In this document: in pieces, positions 6,598-16,214 of the stretch | Layout of the letters: each line of letters opens with the position of its first letter | How positions within the stretch are numbered: position 1 is the stretch's first letter | Source of the DNA: CAZBWS01 sp964495705 | Lineage (GTDB): Bacteria > Pseudomonadota > Gammaproteobacteria > HTCC5015 | Assembly (NCBI GenBank): GCA_964495705.1 | Contig: CAZBWS010000026.1 | Span: 1 to 26,809 of the forward strand | DNA length: 26,809 bases | Direction of reading: 5' to 3' | Made by a program: the position numbers and the translations under genes | Notes under the pieces: model-generated | What the model was told of the DNA's origin: nothing | The model's input: the letters and a program-made list of their open reading frames with translations, nothing else | The model's database searches: none

Positions 6598-9500
6598 ATG
6601 ACTCGCAACGACCGTATCGCCCTACTGAAAAAAACACTCGACGAACGCATCGTCATGCTCGACGGCGGCATGGGCACGATGATCCAGGGCTATAAGCTGG
6701 AGGAGGCTGACTATCGCGGCGAGCGCTTTGCCAACTGGCATACGGACGTGAAGGGCAACAATGACCTGCTTTCAATCACTCAGCCGCAAATTATCCATGA
6801 TATTTATACGGGCTATATGGAAGGTGGCGCGGAGATTCTGGAAACNNNNNNNNNNNNNNNNNNNNNNNNNNNNNNNNNNNNNNNNNNNNNNNNNNNNNNN
6901 NNNNNNNNNNNNNNNNNNNNNNNNNNNNNNNNNNNNNNNNNNNNNCGGATATCATCCTCATCGAGACCGTATTCGATACACTAAATGCCAAGGCAGCCAT
7001 CTTCGCGGTAAAAACCACCTTCGAAGAGCTGGGGTTTGAATTGCCGATTATGATTTCGGGCACGATTACCGATGCCTCGGGGCGTACACTCACAGGACAA
7101 ACCACTGAAGCCTTCTACAATTCCTTGCGCCATGCTGAGCCCATTTCTATCGGGCTTAACTGTGCTCTTGGCCCAGCCGAGCTGCGCCAGTATGTGAAAG
7201 AGCTGTCGCGTATTTGTGACTGCAAGGTTTCAGCTCACCCCAATGCGGGCTTGCCGAACGAAATGGGCGAATATGATCTTAGCCCGGAAGACATGGCGGT
7301 GCATATTAAAGAATGGGCAGAGTCTGGTTTCTTAAATATTATCGGTGGCTGCTGTGGCACCACGCCAGAACATATCCAAGCCATCACAGATGCTGTTGAA
7401 GGCGTAGCTCCACGTCCAGAAGTTGAAATTCCGATTGAGTGTCGCCTATCAGGCCTAGAGCCTTACAATATCGGCAAAGACAGCTTATTCACCAATGTTG
7501 GTGAGCGTACCAACGTCACCGGTTCTGCTCGCTTTCTACGCTTGATTAAAGAGGAAGACTTCGACACGGCATTAAGCGTTGCTCAACAACAAGTCGAGAA
7601 CGGCGCCCAGATCATCGACATCAATATGGACGAAGGCATGCTCGACGGTGTCGCCAGTATGACGCGCTTCTTGAACCTAGTCGCCTCAGAGCCTGAGATT
7701 TCCAAAGTACCGATCATGGTCGATTCCTCGAAATGGGAAGTGATCGAGGCAGGGCTCAAGTGCATTCAAGGCAAGGGCATTGTGAACTCTATTTCCATGA
7801 AGGAAGGGGAAGAGCAGTTTATCAAGCAGGCCAAGCTGTGTCGTAAATACGGTGCCGCTGTCATCGTCATGGCCTTCGACACCGTCGGCCAAGCGGACAC
7901 CCGCGCGCGTAAAACAGAGATCTGTACCCGCGCCTACAATATACTCACGGAGATTGGCTTCCCCCCTGAAGACATTATCTTCGACCCCAATATATTCGCC
8001 ATTGCCACCGGTATTGAGGAGCACAATAATTACGCGGTAGACTTCATCGAAGCCGTCACCGATATAAAAACCACCCTGCCCTACGCCATGATTTCCGGCG
8101 GCGTCTCCAACGTGTCCTTCTCCTTCCGTGGCAACAACCCCGTGCGCGAAGCGATACACGCCGTATTCCTGTACTACGCCATTCAAGAAGGCATGGACAT
8201 GGGTATCGTTAACGCGGGACAGCTTGAGATCTATGACAACATCCCCGACGAACTGCGAATCGCCGTAGAAGACGCCGTGCTCAACCGCCGTGACGATGCC
8301 ACGGAGCGTTTGTTGGATATCGCTGAGCAATATCGTGGCGATGGCTCTGCTAAAGCCAAGGTCGAAGACCTCGCTTGGCGCGAGTGGCCGGTGGAAAAGC
8401 GTTTAGAGCATTCCTTGGTTAAAGGCATTACCGACTATATCGACGCAGATACCGAAGAGGCCCGCGCCAATGCGGATAGGCCACTGCACGTGATCGAAGG
8501 GCCTTTAATGGATGGCATGAATGTGGTCGGCGATCTCTTCGGCTCCGGTAAAATGTTCCTACCCCAGGTGGTTAAGTCTGCACGAGTGATGAAAAAATCC
8601 GTGGCTTATCTAATGCCTTATATGGATAAGGAAAAAGAAGAGCTCGGCATGGTCGACGTCAGTAACGGCAAGATCATCATGGCGACGGTCAAGGGCGATG
8701 TACACGATATCGGTAAAAACATCGTGGGCGTGGTACTGCAATGTAATGGCTATGAAGTGGTCGACCTGGGCGTTATGGTGCCCTGTGAAGACATCTTAAA
8801 AGCGGCAGTGGAACACAGGGCAGACATCATTGGTCTATCGGGCCTGATCACGCCATCATTAGACGAAATGGTTTACGTGGCCAAAGAGCTACAGCGCCAA
8901 GGTATGAACTTACCCCTGCTGATTGGCGGTGCAACGACATCAAAAATTCACACTGCGGTGAAAATTGACCCGGCCTACGAGCACGCCGCCATCTACGTGG
9001 CCGACGCCTCTCGCGCGGTGGGTGTCGCCAGCACCTTGCTCAATGAAGAGCAGCGCGGCGACTATGTTGCGGGGATCAAAGCAGAGTACGAAAAAGCCCG
9101 AATCAAGCGCTTGGCAAACCAAGACAAGAAAAAGCAAATGACGCTGGCTGCTGCCCGCGCCAACAAAGTGAAGGTGGATTTCAAACAGGAAGATATCACC
9201 ACGCCAAGCTTTATCGGCAACAAAGTCTTCGACAACTACCCACTGGAAGACCTACTCGAACGCATCGACTGGACACCCTTCTTTGCCTCTTGGGAGCTCG
9301 CGGGGAAATATCCACGCATCCTCAGTGATGACACTGTCGTGGGTGAAGAAACCGTAGGCGAAGCGGCCACGAAGCTGTTCGCCGACGCCCAAGCTATGCT
9401 CAAGCAGATTGTCGAAGAGAAGTGGTTGACCGCGAAAGGGGTGATTGGCCTCTACCCTGCTAACTCGGTTAACGACGACGATATTGAGCTATATACGGAT

Positions 9501-10139
9501 GAGTCCCGCGGCGATGCAATGATCACCCTGCATCACATCCGCCAGCAAACAGAGCGCCGTGGCGACCGCCCTAATATGTGCCTCACCGATTACATCGCCC
9601 CCAAAGACAGCGGCGTACAAGACTACCTAGGCGCCTTCGCGGTCACTGCAGGCATTGGCATAGACGAGCATATCGAGCGCTTTGAGGCCGACCACGACGA
9701 CTACAGCTCCATCATGATCAAAGCCCTTGCGGATAGGTTGGCAGAGGCCTTTGCTGAACGTATGCACGAATTAGTGCGTAAGGATTACTGGGGCTACAGC
9801 AGCGATGAAACACTCGACAATGAAGCAATGATCAAAGAACAGTACCGCGGCATTCGCCCTGCTCCCGGCTACCCCGCCTGCCCAGACCACACAGAAAAGG
9901 CCCTACTGTGGAATTTGCTAAAACCTGACGAGACTATCGGCCTGAACATCACTGAAAGCTTTGCCATGTTTCCCACCGCCGCGGTATCTGGCTGGTACTT
10001 CGCTCACCCTGAAGTCAAGTACATGGGCACAGGTATGATCGATAAAGATCAGGTGGCGGATTATGCACAGCGCAAAGGCATGGAATTGAACGTCGCCGAG
10101 CGCTGGCTGGCACCTATTTTGGATTACGATACCCAATAG
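6598..10139 (+). CDS. metH: Cobalamin-dependent methionine synthase, interrupted by an assembly gap
   Basis: This cytoplasmic enzyme transfers a methyl group from 5-methyltetrahydrofolate via cobalamin to homocysteine. Domains in order: homocysteine-binding (LDERIVMLDGGMGTMIQ at the N-terminus; zinc cysteines in GLNCALG and GGCCGTTPEHI), the pterin domain (LFTNVGERTNVTGSARF), the cobalamin domain with the cobalt-ligand histidine in KGDVHDIGKN, and the C-terminal AdoMet reactivation domain (RGIRPAPGYPACPDH). The ATG at 6598 is chosen because it puts MTRNDRIALLKKTLDERIV in register with the family. An in-frame ATG at 6574 is possible but lies in the hairpin element. The 100 N at 6846-6945 shift the frame, and by comparison with E. 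coli MetH (from memory) roughly 90 residues are missing there. Otherwise it appears intact, with an estimated full length near 1,240 aa. Confidence 0.97.
6846..6945. other. Assembly gap of exactly 100 N inside metH
   Basis: The frame before the gap (ending ...GGAEILET) differs from the frame after it (DIILIETVFDTLNAK...). The N run is therefore not the true length, since metH is intact on both sides. Family comparison suggests about 280 bases are missing. Confidence 0.95.
8470..8481 (+). repeat. Dispersed motif, exact 12-mer ATGCGGATAGGC
   Basis: Inside metH, frame AAT GCG GAT AGG (Asn-Ala-Asp-Arg). Confidence 0.85.
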
Positions 10140-10168
10140 GCTTGATGATTTATGTCTAAAACTCACAT

Positions 10169-10190
10169 ACCTAAATTTAGGTGGTTTTTT
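10169..10190 (+). terminator. Probable terminator after metH
   Basis: The palindrome ACCTAAATTTAGGT is followed by GG and six T, 30 bases after the metH stop. The stem is short and AT-rich, so efficiency is uncertain. Confidence 0.5.
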
Positions 10191-10203
10191 ATGACTTGAT
10201 GTC

Positions 10204-10232
10204 TTGCCGCGCAAACATAAGACAGATATGAT
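10204..10232 (+). promoter_or_regulatory. Possible sigma-70 promoter for the GGDEF-EAL gene
   Basis: TTGCCG (10204-10209) and TATGAT (10227-10232) are separated by 17 bases, about 100 bases before the GTG start. The spacing is ideal and the hexamers match 4 of 6 and 5 of 6 consensus bases. Confidence 0.4.
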
Positions 10233-10329
10233 CTTCGCAATAATAATTGAAGAACTTGCCCAGACAAGCTTTTATAAAAATACTACCGTGAGGACAATGG
10301 ACCTGTCACTCATACCATGAGGTGATGTT

Positions 10330-12366
10330 GTGTTAAATCTACTGCGTATTTTTACGGCGGTTGCGTCTTTTGTTATGCCCTGTGTAGCAGGCATTACTGT
10401 GTACCTAACTTGTGAGCAAATAGAGCAAAATTTTCTCAGCAATGCCCACAACAGTAATCGCACGCTATCTTGGAGCATCGCCAATGCTGCGACTCCGCTG
10501 CTCCCTCCACTATTCTCTGAAATTGATAACTACGCTGAATCACCCAGCTTAATATTAGAAACACCTATAGTACGACGACTGGATGCCGCCATTAGCCGTG
10601 ATGTATTGGGCGCACCAATTAGTGAAATCAGTGTGCGCAATCAGCAAGGTCGTATTATTTACTCTACTAGCGCTTACCTATTATACAAGCAGCGTATAGA
10701 TGAAGGCTTCAAAGCGGCTATGACAGGAGAAGAAGTCACGCTGCATCGCGTCATTAGCAAGACTCATCCAAAGAAAGGCCGTCAAGCACATGACCTCTTT
10801 GTAACCTATCTTCCCGTTCTAAAAAATGACAACGACCTACCTTTAGGGGTTATCTCTATACAAACGGATCACAGAGAATATCGATCTCAGATTGACCAGC
10901 AGAAACTCATCTCTAGCCTCCTTATTACTGCAGGCTTATTACTACTCTATAGCATCATGATGCTGTGCCTTTGGATGATACGCCGACAGCACCTACAAGA
11001 CCGCATCAGTCAGAATGACTTACAAGAAAAGCTCGACCACTACACTTTACACGACCAGTTAACTGGTCTGCCTAACCGCACTCAATTTATTAACCGAATT
11101 GAATATTTGGGGGGGATTTGCGCCCGCGTGCCCCATGAAAGTTTTGCGGTATTACTTATGGATTTGGATAGCTTTAAAGTTATCAATGAAAGTCTAGGCC
11201 ACCAGTCCGGCAATACCCTGCTGAAGGAAGTTGGCTTACGCATACGCTCTAGCGTGCGGCCCGAAGATTTTGTCGCTCGACTTGGCGGCGATGAATTTGG
11301 AGTGATAGTCGAAAATGCCAAGGAAGTCACCGAAGTCATCAAGGTGGTCAAACACATTCATAAGCAATTTAACCAGCCTTTTAGTATCAAAGGCCACGAA
11401 GTGATTGAAACCATCAGCATTGGCATCACCGTCTGCCAAGGTAAACACTTAAGCACTGAAGATATCGTCCGCGATGCGGATATCGCTATGTACCGCGCCA
11501 AGAACACCGGAAGAGGACGATACGAGCTGTTCAATAAGCACATGCATGTCGAAGCCGTTAAACGCATTGAAATAGAAGGTGATATACGTCGTGGCATCGA
11601 CGCTCAAGAGTTCTTTAATCGCTACCAACCCATTGTCGACTTATCTACGGGCATCACTCACTCGATGGAAGCCTTGGTCAGATGGGCGCACCCCACCTTA
11701 CATGAAGTATCGCCGGATAAATTTGTTCCTGTTGCGGAAGAGATTGGCGTCATTCAACAGATCGACCAGATGGTTTTAAAAGCGGCAGTAGAAGAGTTAG
11801 CACAATGGCGAGCGGCGCTCACTAGCATCAGTAACTTATCAGTCAATGTTAATCACTCAGCGCGTAACTTTAATAGCCGTCCAGGAATGGACAATATACT
11901 TAACAATATCAACAGTAGCGGCATTAATGGCAGTCACCTCAAAATAGAGCTAACGGAAAGCTCTATTTTGAAAAATGAACTCATGGCTTTTTCTATGTTT
12001 GAAGAGCTACGCAGTAAAGGTGTACATCTATGTATGGATGACTTTGGCACAGGCTTTTCCTCTCTCAGCTACTTGCGCAAGCTAAACTTCGACATGCTAA
12101 AGATAGACATGAGCTTTGTACAAGATATGGTACATAGCCAAGAAGCGCGTAAGATCGTTCACACTATTATAGACATGGGCTCACACCTAGGTATTTCTGT
12201 GACCGCAGAAGGCGTAGAGACCGAAGAGCAAGTTGAGTTGCTCAAGTCCATGGGGTGCCAGTACGCACAGGGCTTTTATTATGCCAAGCCCCTACGCGCC
12301 AACGAAGTAATCCCCTTTATTCGCGCACAGGTTGAGTCTAGTGAAATAGCTATACAGCCTGCCTAA
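10330..12366 (+). CDS. Membrane-anchored GGDEF-EAL c-di-GMP turnover protein
   Basis: The protein has 678 aa. One transmembrane helix near residues 5-26 and a second near 194-218 bracket a periplasmic sensor region of about 165 residues that I do not recognise. Cytoplasmic GGDEF and EAL domains follow. The GGDEF motif (319-323) is intact and preceded by RPED five residues upstream, the layout of the product-inhibition I-site. The EAL motif (447-449) is intact, as are ELTES, DDFGTG (570-575), KID and EGVE, so both diguanylate cyclase and phosphodiesterase activities are possible. The start is GTG, supported by GAGGTG five bases upstream. There is no partner gene next to it. The signal it senses and its net direction cannot be read from sequence. 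Confidence 0.95.
   Translation: MLNLLRIFTAVASFVMPCVAGITVYLTCEQIEQNFLSNAHNSNRTLSWSIANAATPLLPPLFSEIDNYAESPSLILETPIVRRLDAAISRDVLGAPISEISVRNQQGRIIYSTSAYLLYKQRIDEGFKAAMTGEEVTLHRVISKTHPKKGRQAHDLFVTYLPVLKNDNDLPLGVISIQTDHREYRSQIDQQKLISSLLITAGLLLLYSIMMLCLWMIRRQHLQDRISQNDLQEKLDHYTLHDQLTGLPNRTQFINRIEYLGGICARVPHESFAVLLMDLDSFKVINESLGHQSGNTLLKEVGLRIRSSVRPEDFVARLGGDEFGVIVENAKEVTEVIKVVKHIHKQFNQPFSIKGHEVIETISIGITVCQGKHLSTEDIVRDADIAMYRAKNTGRGRYELFNKHMHVEAVKRIEIEGDIRRGIDAQEFFNRYQPIVDLSTGITHSMEALVRWAHPTLHEVSPDKFVPVAEEIGVIQQIDQMVLKAAVEELAQWRAALTSISNLSVNVNHSARNFNSRPGMDNILNNINSSGINGSHLKIELTESSILKNELMAFSMFEELRSKGVHLCMDDFGTGFSSLSYLRKLNFDMLKIDMSFVQDMVHSQEARKIVHTIIDMGSHLGISVTAEGVETEEQVELLKSMGCQYAQGFYYAKPLRANEVIPFIRAQVESSEIAIQPA
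11474..11482 (+). repeat. Dispersed motif, 9-mer core ATGCGGATA
   Basis: Inside the GGDEF-EAL gene (Asp-Ala-Asp-Ile), near the end of the GGDEF domain. Confidence 0.6.
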
Positions 12367-12441
12367 GAGACCATCCGCATAGCCCTGTCTATTTAAGAGT
12401 GTGTTAGCATGCGGTTTCTGCCTAGCTAAACACGCTGTACT

Positions 12442-13824
12442 ATGCCCATAAGTTCCAACGACATACTAAACGGCCCTATTTCTACGATATTGCGTCGTAT
12501 GACCGGGCCAATGATCATTGGCATATTTGCCATTATGTTTTTTCAGGCAATAGATACTTATTTTATAGGCTTACTCGGCACCACCCAGCTGGCGGCTATT
12601 AGCTTTACCTTTCCTGTTACTTTCACCATCACCAGCTTGACCATTGGTCTAGGTATAGGCACGTCCGTACTCCTTGCTCAAGTCATTGGCCAAGGAGATA
12701 GTAGCACTGCCAAGCGCATCACCACCGACAGTCTTCTGCTATCCATTCTTCTGGTTATATTGATGGCCGCCTTAGGCATACTGACCTTAGAGCCCTTGTT
12801 TCGCTTACTCGGTGCGACGGATAATACTTTGCCCTATATCAAGCAATATATGCTGATTTGGTACCCCTCTGTGGTATTACTAGTGATCCCCATGATCGGC
12901 AATGCTGCAATACGAGCAACAGGCGACACCAAGTGGCCCAGTTTATTGATGCTCGGCTCTGGCCTGCTCAATGCAATCATTGACCCTTTGCTTATTTTTG
13001 GTATTGGCCCCTTTCCAGAAATGGGCGTGCAAGGCGCAGCCATCTCCAGCGCTATCTCTTGGTTTGCAGGCTTGCTCGGCGGGCTATACTTGCTACACGT
13101 TCGCGAAGGCTTGCTCGATTTTCATTTGCCATCATGGGGGGAGCTGAAGAAGTTTTGGGGCGCATTGTTAAAAGTTGCCATGCCGATCTCAGCGGCGAAT
13201 ATGCTCACCCCTATCGCAGCGGCGATCTTAACCGCTTTAGTCGCACGCTTTGGCGAACAAGCGGTTGCAGCCCTGGGCGCAGGCACAAGAATAGAGGCCA
13301 TGAGCATGATCGTAATCTTTGCCCTTACCTCAGCACTATCGCCTTATATGGCACAGAACTTAGGGGCTGGTAACAGCGAAAGGGCTAGGCAGGCCTTAAC
13401 ACTATCACTGCGTTTCACCTTAGTATTTCAGTTTTGTGTTTATCTGTTAGTGGCCCTCACCGCTCCATGGCTGGCTGGGATTTTTAGTAACGACCCTGCC
13501 GTCATCGAATTAAGTCGACAATACCTTTACATTGTTATGTTTGGCTCAACTTTTTATGCACTTGTTATTATTATTAACACCGCGTTCAACTCTGCCAAAC
13601 AGCCCAGAAAAACACTCTGGTTAACATTGATACGGGTATTTTTTTGCCTTGCCCCCTGCGCATGGTTGGGCGGCGAGCTATGGGGTTACAAGGGACTGCT
13701 TGCAGGCACCGTATTTGGCAATGGCATAGCCTGCCTAGTCGCCTGGCGCATGCTGCATACAACCTTTGACAATATGAGCCAAGAGGAAGCGCTGGCTAGC
13801 CAGCAGAAGGAAATTTCACTCTAA
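12442..13824 (+). CDS. MATE-family multidrug/cation antiporter
   Basis: This is an inner-membrane exporter of about 12 helices. The 460 aa length is normal for the family (about 450). The N-terminus GPISTILRRMTGPMIIGIFAIMFFQ and the segment DTYFIGLLGTTQLAAISF are typical of MATE half 1. The corresponding GNAAIRATGDTKWPS and ALGAGTRIEAMSMI segments support two pseudo-symmetric halves. The substrate (drug, toxic metabolite or other cation) cannot be told from sequence. No clear ribosome-binding site precedes the ATG. Its stop overlaps the stop of ttcA on the other strand by four bases (13821-13824), leaving no room for a dedicated terminator between these converging genes. Confidence 0.93.
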   Translation: MPISSNDILNGPISTILRRMTGPMIIGIFAIMFFQAIDTYFIGLLGTTQLAAISFTFPVTFTITSLTIGLGIGTSVLLAQVIGQGDSSTAKRITTDSLLLSILLVILMAALGILTLEPLFRLLGATDNTLPYIKQYMLIWYPSVVLLVIPMIGNAAIRATGDTKWPSLLMLGSGLLNAIIDPLLIFGIGPFPEMGVQGAAISSAISWFAGLLGGLYLLHVREGLLDFHLPSWGELKKFWGALLKVAMPISAANMLTPIAAAILTALVARFGEQAVAALGAGTRIEAMSMIVIFALTSALSPYMAQNLGAGNSERARQALTLSLRFTLVFQFCVYLLVALTAPWLAGIFSNDPAVIELSRQYLYIVMFGSTFYALVIIINTAFNSAKQPRKTLWLTLIRVFFCLAPCAWLGGELWGYKGLLAGTVFGNGIACLVAWRMLHTTFDNMSQEEALASQQKEISL

Positions 13825-14726
13825 GGCATTTGAAAGCCAAAATCAGTTTTGGCCTGTAAGCTTAATTGCATCTCTTGTAAATCTACGCCTCTATCAACAC
13901 TGTCGGCAGGCCAGGCTTTGGCGTTGTCATTGCACTGTTGAGACAGACTCGCAAAATCAAATAGATTTCGATCTGCCAACTGAGAAGGCGCCACATCCTG
14001 CAATGCAGAAAAAATGGTTTCCGTTCTCCCAGGGAAATCTTTCTCCCAAGCTTGCAGCATAGCTTTTACATTTTGGCGCTGCATATTCGGCTGTGAGCCA
14101 CACAGGTTACAAGGAATAATAGGGAATGCTTTAGCCGTCGAGTAAGCCGCGATGTCAGCCTCTTTACAATAAGCCAACGGGCGTATGACGATATTTTTCT
14201 TATCATCGCTGAGCAACTTAGGCGGCATCGCCTTCATCTTGCCCCCATAAAACATATTCAAAAACATCGTCTCGACAATATCATCGCGGTGATGACCCAA
14301 GGCTATTTTAGTAAAGCCCTCCGCTTCAGCATATCCATATAAACTACCGCGGCGCAGGCGCGAGCACAGGCTGCAAGTTGTTTTACCCTCAGGCACGAGT
14401 TCTTTAACCACTGAATACGTGTCTTTTTCAATGATGTGATACTCCACACCCAGTGCTTCTAGATAATCAGGTAATACATGTTCAGGGAAGCCTGGTTGTT
14501 TTTGATCGAGATTAACCGCGACTAACTTGAATTGAATCGGCGCAGACCGCTGCAGATTCATCAATATGTCTAACAAGGTGTAACTATCTTTACCGCCTGA
14601 CAGACAAACCATCACCTTGTCGCCCTCTTCAATCATATTGAAGTCGACAATTGCCTGCCCCACCTTGCGGCGCAAGCGTTTGTGAAGTTTGTTTAGATTA
14701 TATGTTTGCTTGTCTTTACTACTCAT
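13821..14726 (-). CDS. ttcA: tRNA 2-thiocytidine(32) synthetase
   Basis: This ATP- and Fe-S-dependent enzyme thiolates cytidine 32 in the anticodon loop of certain tRNAs. The 301 aa protein has the PP-loop SGGKDS (43-48), the first CxxC pair at Cys118/Cys121 (TTCSLCSRLRRG) and the second at Cys206/Cys209 (IPCNLCGSQ), which supply the iron-sulfur ligands. The GHHRDDIVET segment is also family-typical. The start ATG at 14726 is at the normal place relative to the PP-loop. It lies 71 bases downstream of the UbiB-like gene on the same strand and could be co-transcribed with it. The convergent MATE gene overlaps its stop. Confidence 0.97.
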   Translation of the reverse strand: MSSKDKQTYNLNKLHKRLRRKVGQAIVDFNMIEEGDKVMVCLSGGKDSYTLLDILMNLQRSAPIQFKLVAVNLDQKQPGFPEHVLPDYLEALGVEYHIIEKDTYSVVKELVPEGKTTCSLCSRLRRGSLYGYAEAEGFTKIALGHHRDDIVETMFLNMFYGGKMKAMPPKLLSDDKKNIVIRPLAYCKEADIAAYSTAKAFPIIPCNLCGSQPNMQRQNVKAMLQAWEKDFPGRTETIFSALQDVAPSQLADRNLFDFASLSQQCNDNAKAWPADSVDRGVDLQEMQLSLQAKTDFGFQMP

Positions 14727-14797
14727 GGGCGGGATTTTGCCACAGCCATTTAAAAAGACCGAATTTAAACATCCATTATTAACGACAAGCAGATAAC

Positions 14798-16138
14798 TTA
14801 AGGCTGGGGAATTTCCAATAAGTCATATAAAGGCCCTGCAAAGCACGCCTTCACCCCCAGCTCACGCATGGTGTTGTAGTGCCCGCCAACCGCTCTATCC
14901 ATAAAGGCCGTCTCAACCACAGGCTGAAAGGAATCCATCCGCTTCATGGCGCCTGGAATGTTCTTCACTACATCCTCGTGCATAGTCGCAGTAGAAAAGT
15001 CAAAGGGTTCGTTCGTCAAAAAGGGACGTAAAAATATCTCACGCCACAGTTCATAATACGCATCTTCTATCTTTGGCCCCTTGGCAATACGCCCACCAAT
15101 AGCAATCAGTGAAGCATCTAGCTGATCTAAGTCACCGCTCAAACCCGCTTCTATGATGTCTCTATAATGCTTAACAATATGTGGGTCTAGGCGTTTAATG
15201 CAACCAAAATCATACATCACCACTGAGCCATCCGGGCGAAAGGCGAAATTGCCAGGGTGGGGGTCTCCATGCACGGCTTTAAGCTCAAATATCTCGCGTC
15301 CCATAACCTCAAAAATGCGCAGGCCAATTTCTGTAATAGCTGCCTCAGAATAGTTCTTATCTTTTACTTCATTTAAATGATCACCGTCTTCAAAGCTTAA
15401 TGTCAGCACATTATGAGTACTAAACTCATCAATCACTTCAGGAATAACTAATTTAGGGTCGTGCCTACTGTGAAACTCACGAAATAAGTTAAGGTTAGCC
15501 GCCTCATTTACGTAGTCTAACTCTTCCATAATTCGCTCACGAATTTCCGCAAAATACGCATCCGCCACGGCTTTTTTCACTTTCAATAAACGACTGGCTT
15601 TCAGGGCAAAGCGCAAATGAGCCATATCAGAATCTACCGACTCCTTTACCCCTGGATATTGAATTTTCACTACAACCTCTTGGCCTTCTGGTGTTACCGC
15701 ACGGTGTACCTGACCAATCGAAGCCGCCGCAAAAGGGCTTTCGTCAAAAGACTTAAATAGACCCTGTGGCGACTGGCCCAAACTGGCTTCAATTTGCTCG
15801 GCAATAACACTATAGGGCATCGGCGGCGCTTCTTTTTGCAGTTTGACCAAGGCGTCTGAGACTTCCGCAGGGAATAGATCCTTGGCCTGGGAGGCAATTT
15901 GCCCTACTTTCATGACAGCGCCTTTTAACTCACCCAGTGTATCGGTAATCTCATTGCCAATATTGTCATACATTTGCGTCGCAGAGTCGGCACGTTGCTC
16001 CGCCGTTTGAAAAGCCTGCTTTACTTTATTACCGGCATAACGGCCAGCCACAGACGCAGACATTCCCGCTAGCTTCATAAAGCGCTTACCCTTCGTAACG
16101 GGGGCTTGAGTACTATTAGAGGTCTTATCTTTAGGCAT
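14798..16138 (-). CDS. ABC1/UbiB/COQ8-family atypical kinase, short form
   Basis: This belongs to the protein-kinase-like family whose members support ubiquinone synthesis or lipid handling. Diagnostic family motifs are present: KVGQ (KxGQ, 77-80), the alanine-rich AAAS replacing the glycine loop (137-140), the ATP-site lysine region VVVKIQYPG (K158), HGDPHPGN (290-297) and DFG (310-312). It is 446 aa, about 100 residues shorter than E. coli UbiB, and lacks a clear C-terminal pair of membrane helices. It therefore looks closer to the soluble COQ8/ADCK-like branch. It is not beside ubiE or ubiJ, so I do not call it ubiB. The minus-strand sequence before the ATG has GGAAAG as a modest ribosome site. 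Confidence 0.9.
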   Translation of the reverse strand: MPKDKTSNSTQAPVTKGKRFMKLAGMSASVAGRYAGNKVKQAFQTAEQRADSATQMYDNIGNEITDTLGELKGAVMKVGQIASQAKDLFPAEVSDALVKLQKEAPPMPYSVIAEQIEASLGQSPQGLFKSFDESPFAAASIGQVHRAVTPEGQEVVVKIQYPGVKESVDSDMAHLRFALKASRLLKVKKAVADAYFAEIRERIMEELDYVNEAANLNLFREFHSRHDPKLVIPEVIDEFSTHNVLTLSFEDGDHLNEVKDKNYSEAAITEIGLRIFEVMGREIFELKAVHGDPHPGNFAFRPDGSVVMYDFGCIKRLDPHIVKHYRDIIEAGLSGDLDQLDASLIAIGGRIAKGPKIEDAYYELWREIFLRPFLTNEPFDFSTATMHEDVVKNIPGAMKRMDSFQPVVETAFMDRAVGGHYNTMRELGVKACFAGPLYDLLEIPQP

Positions 16139-16214
16139 AACTTTCCAACTCTGTATAAGGCTAGGTTACAATAGCAGCTCCCTTACGATTGTGAAGTGCC
16201 CAAGGTCACGCAAT

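Noticed and set aside
1328..6945. N runs as sites of mobile element insertion or true gene disruption
   Set aside because: Both runs are exactly 100 N and the gene is intact on each side. The simplest reading is default scaffold gaps, though this needs closure.
7686..8330. Open frame of 214 codons on the minus strand inside metH
   Set aside because: It is entirely antisense to a well-conserved part of metH, has no ribosome site, and its sequence is unlike any protein family I know.
10140..10329. Possible small gene or RNA between metH and the GGDEF-EAL gene
   Set aside because: Beyond a short terminator-like palindrome and a promoter-like pair of hexamers I see no coding or structured RNA signal.
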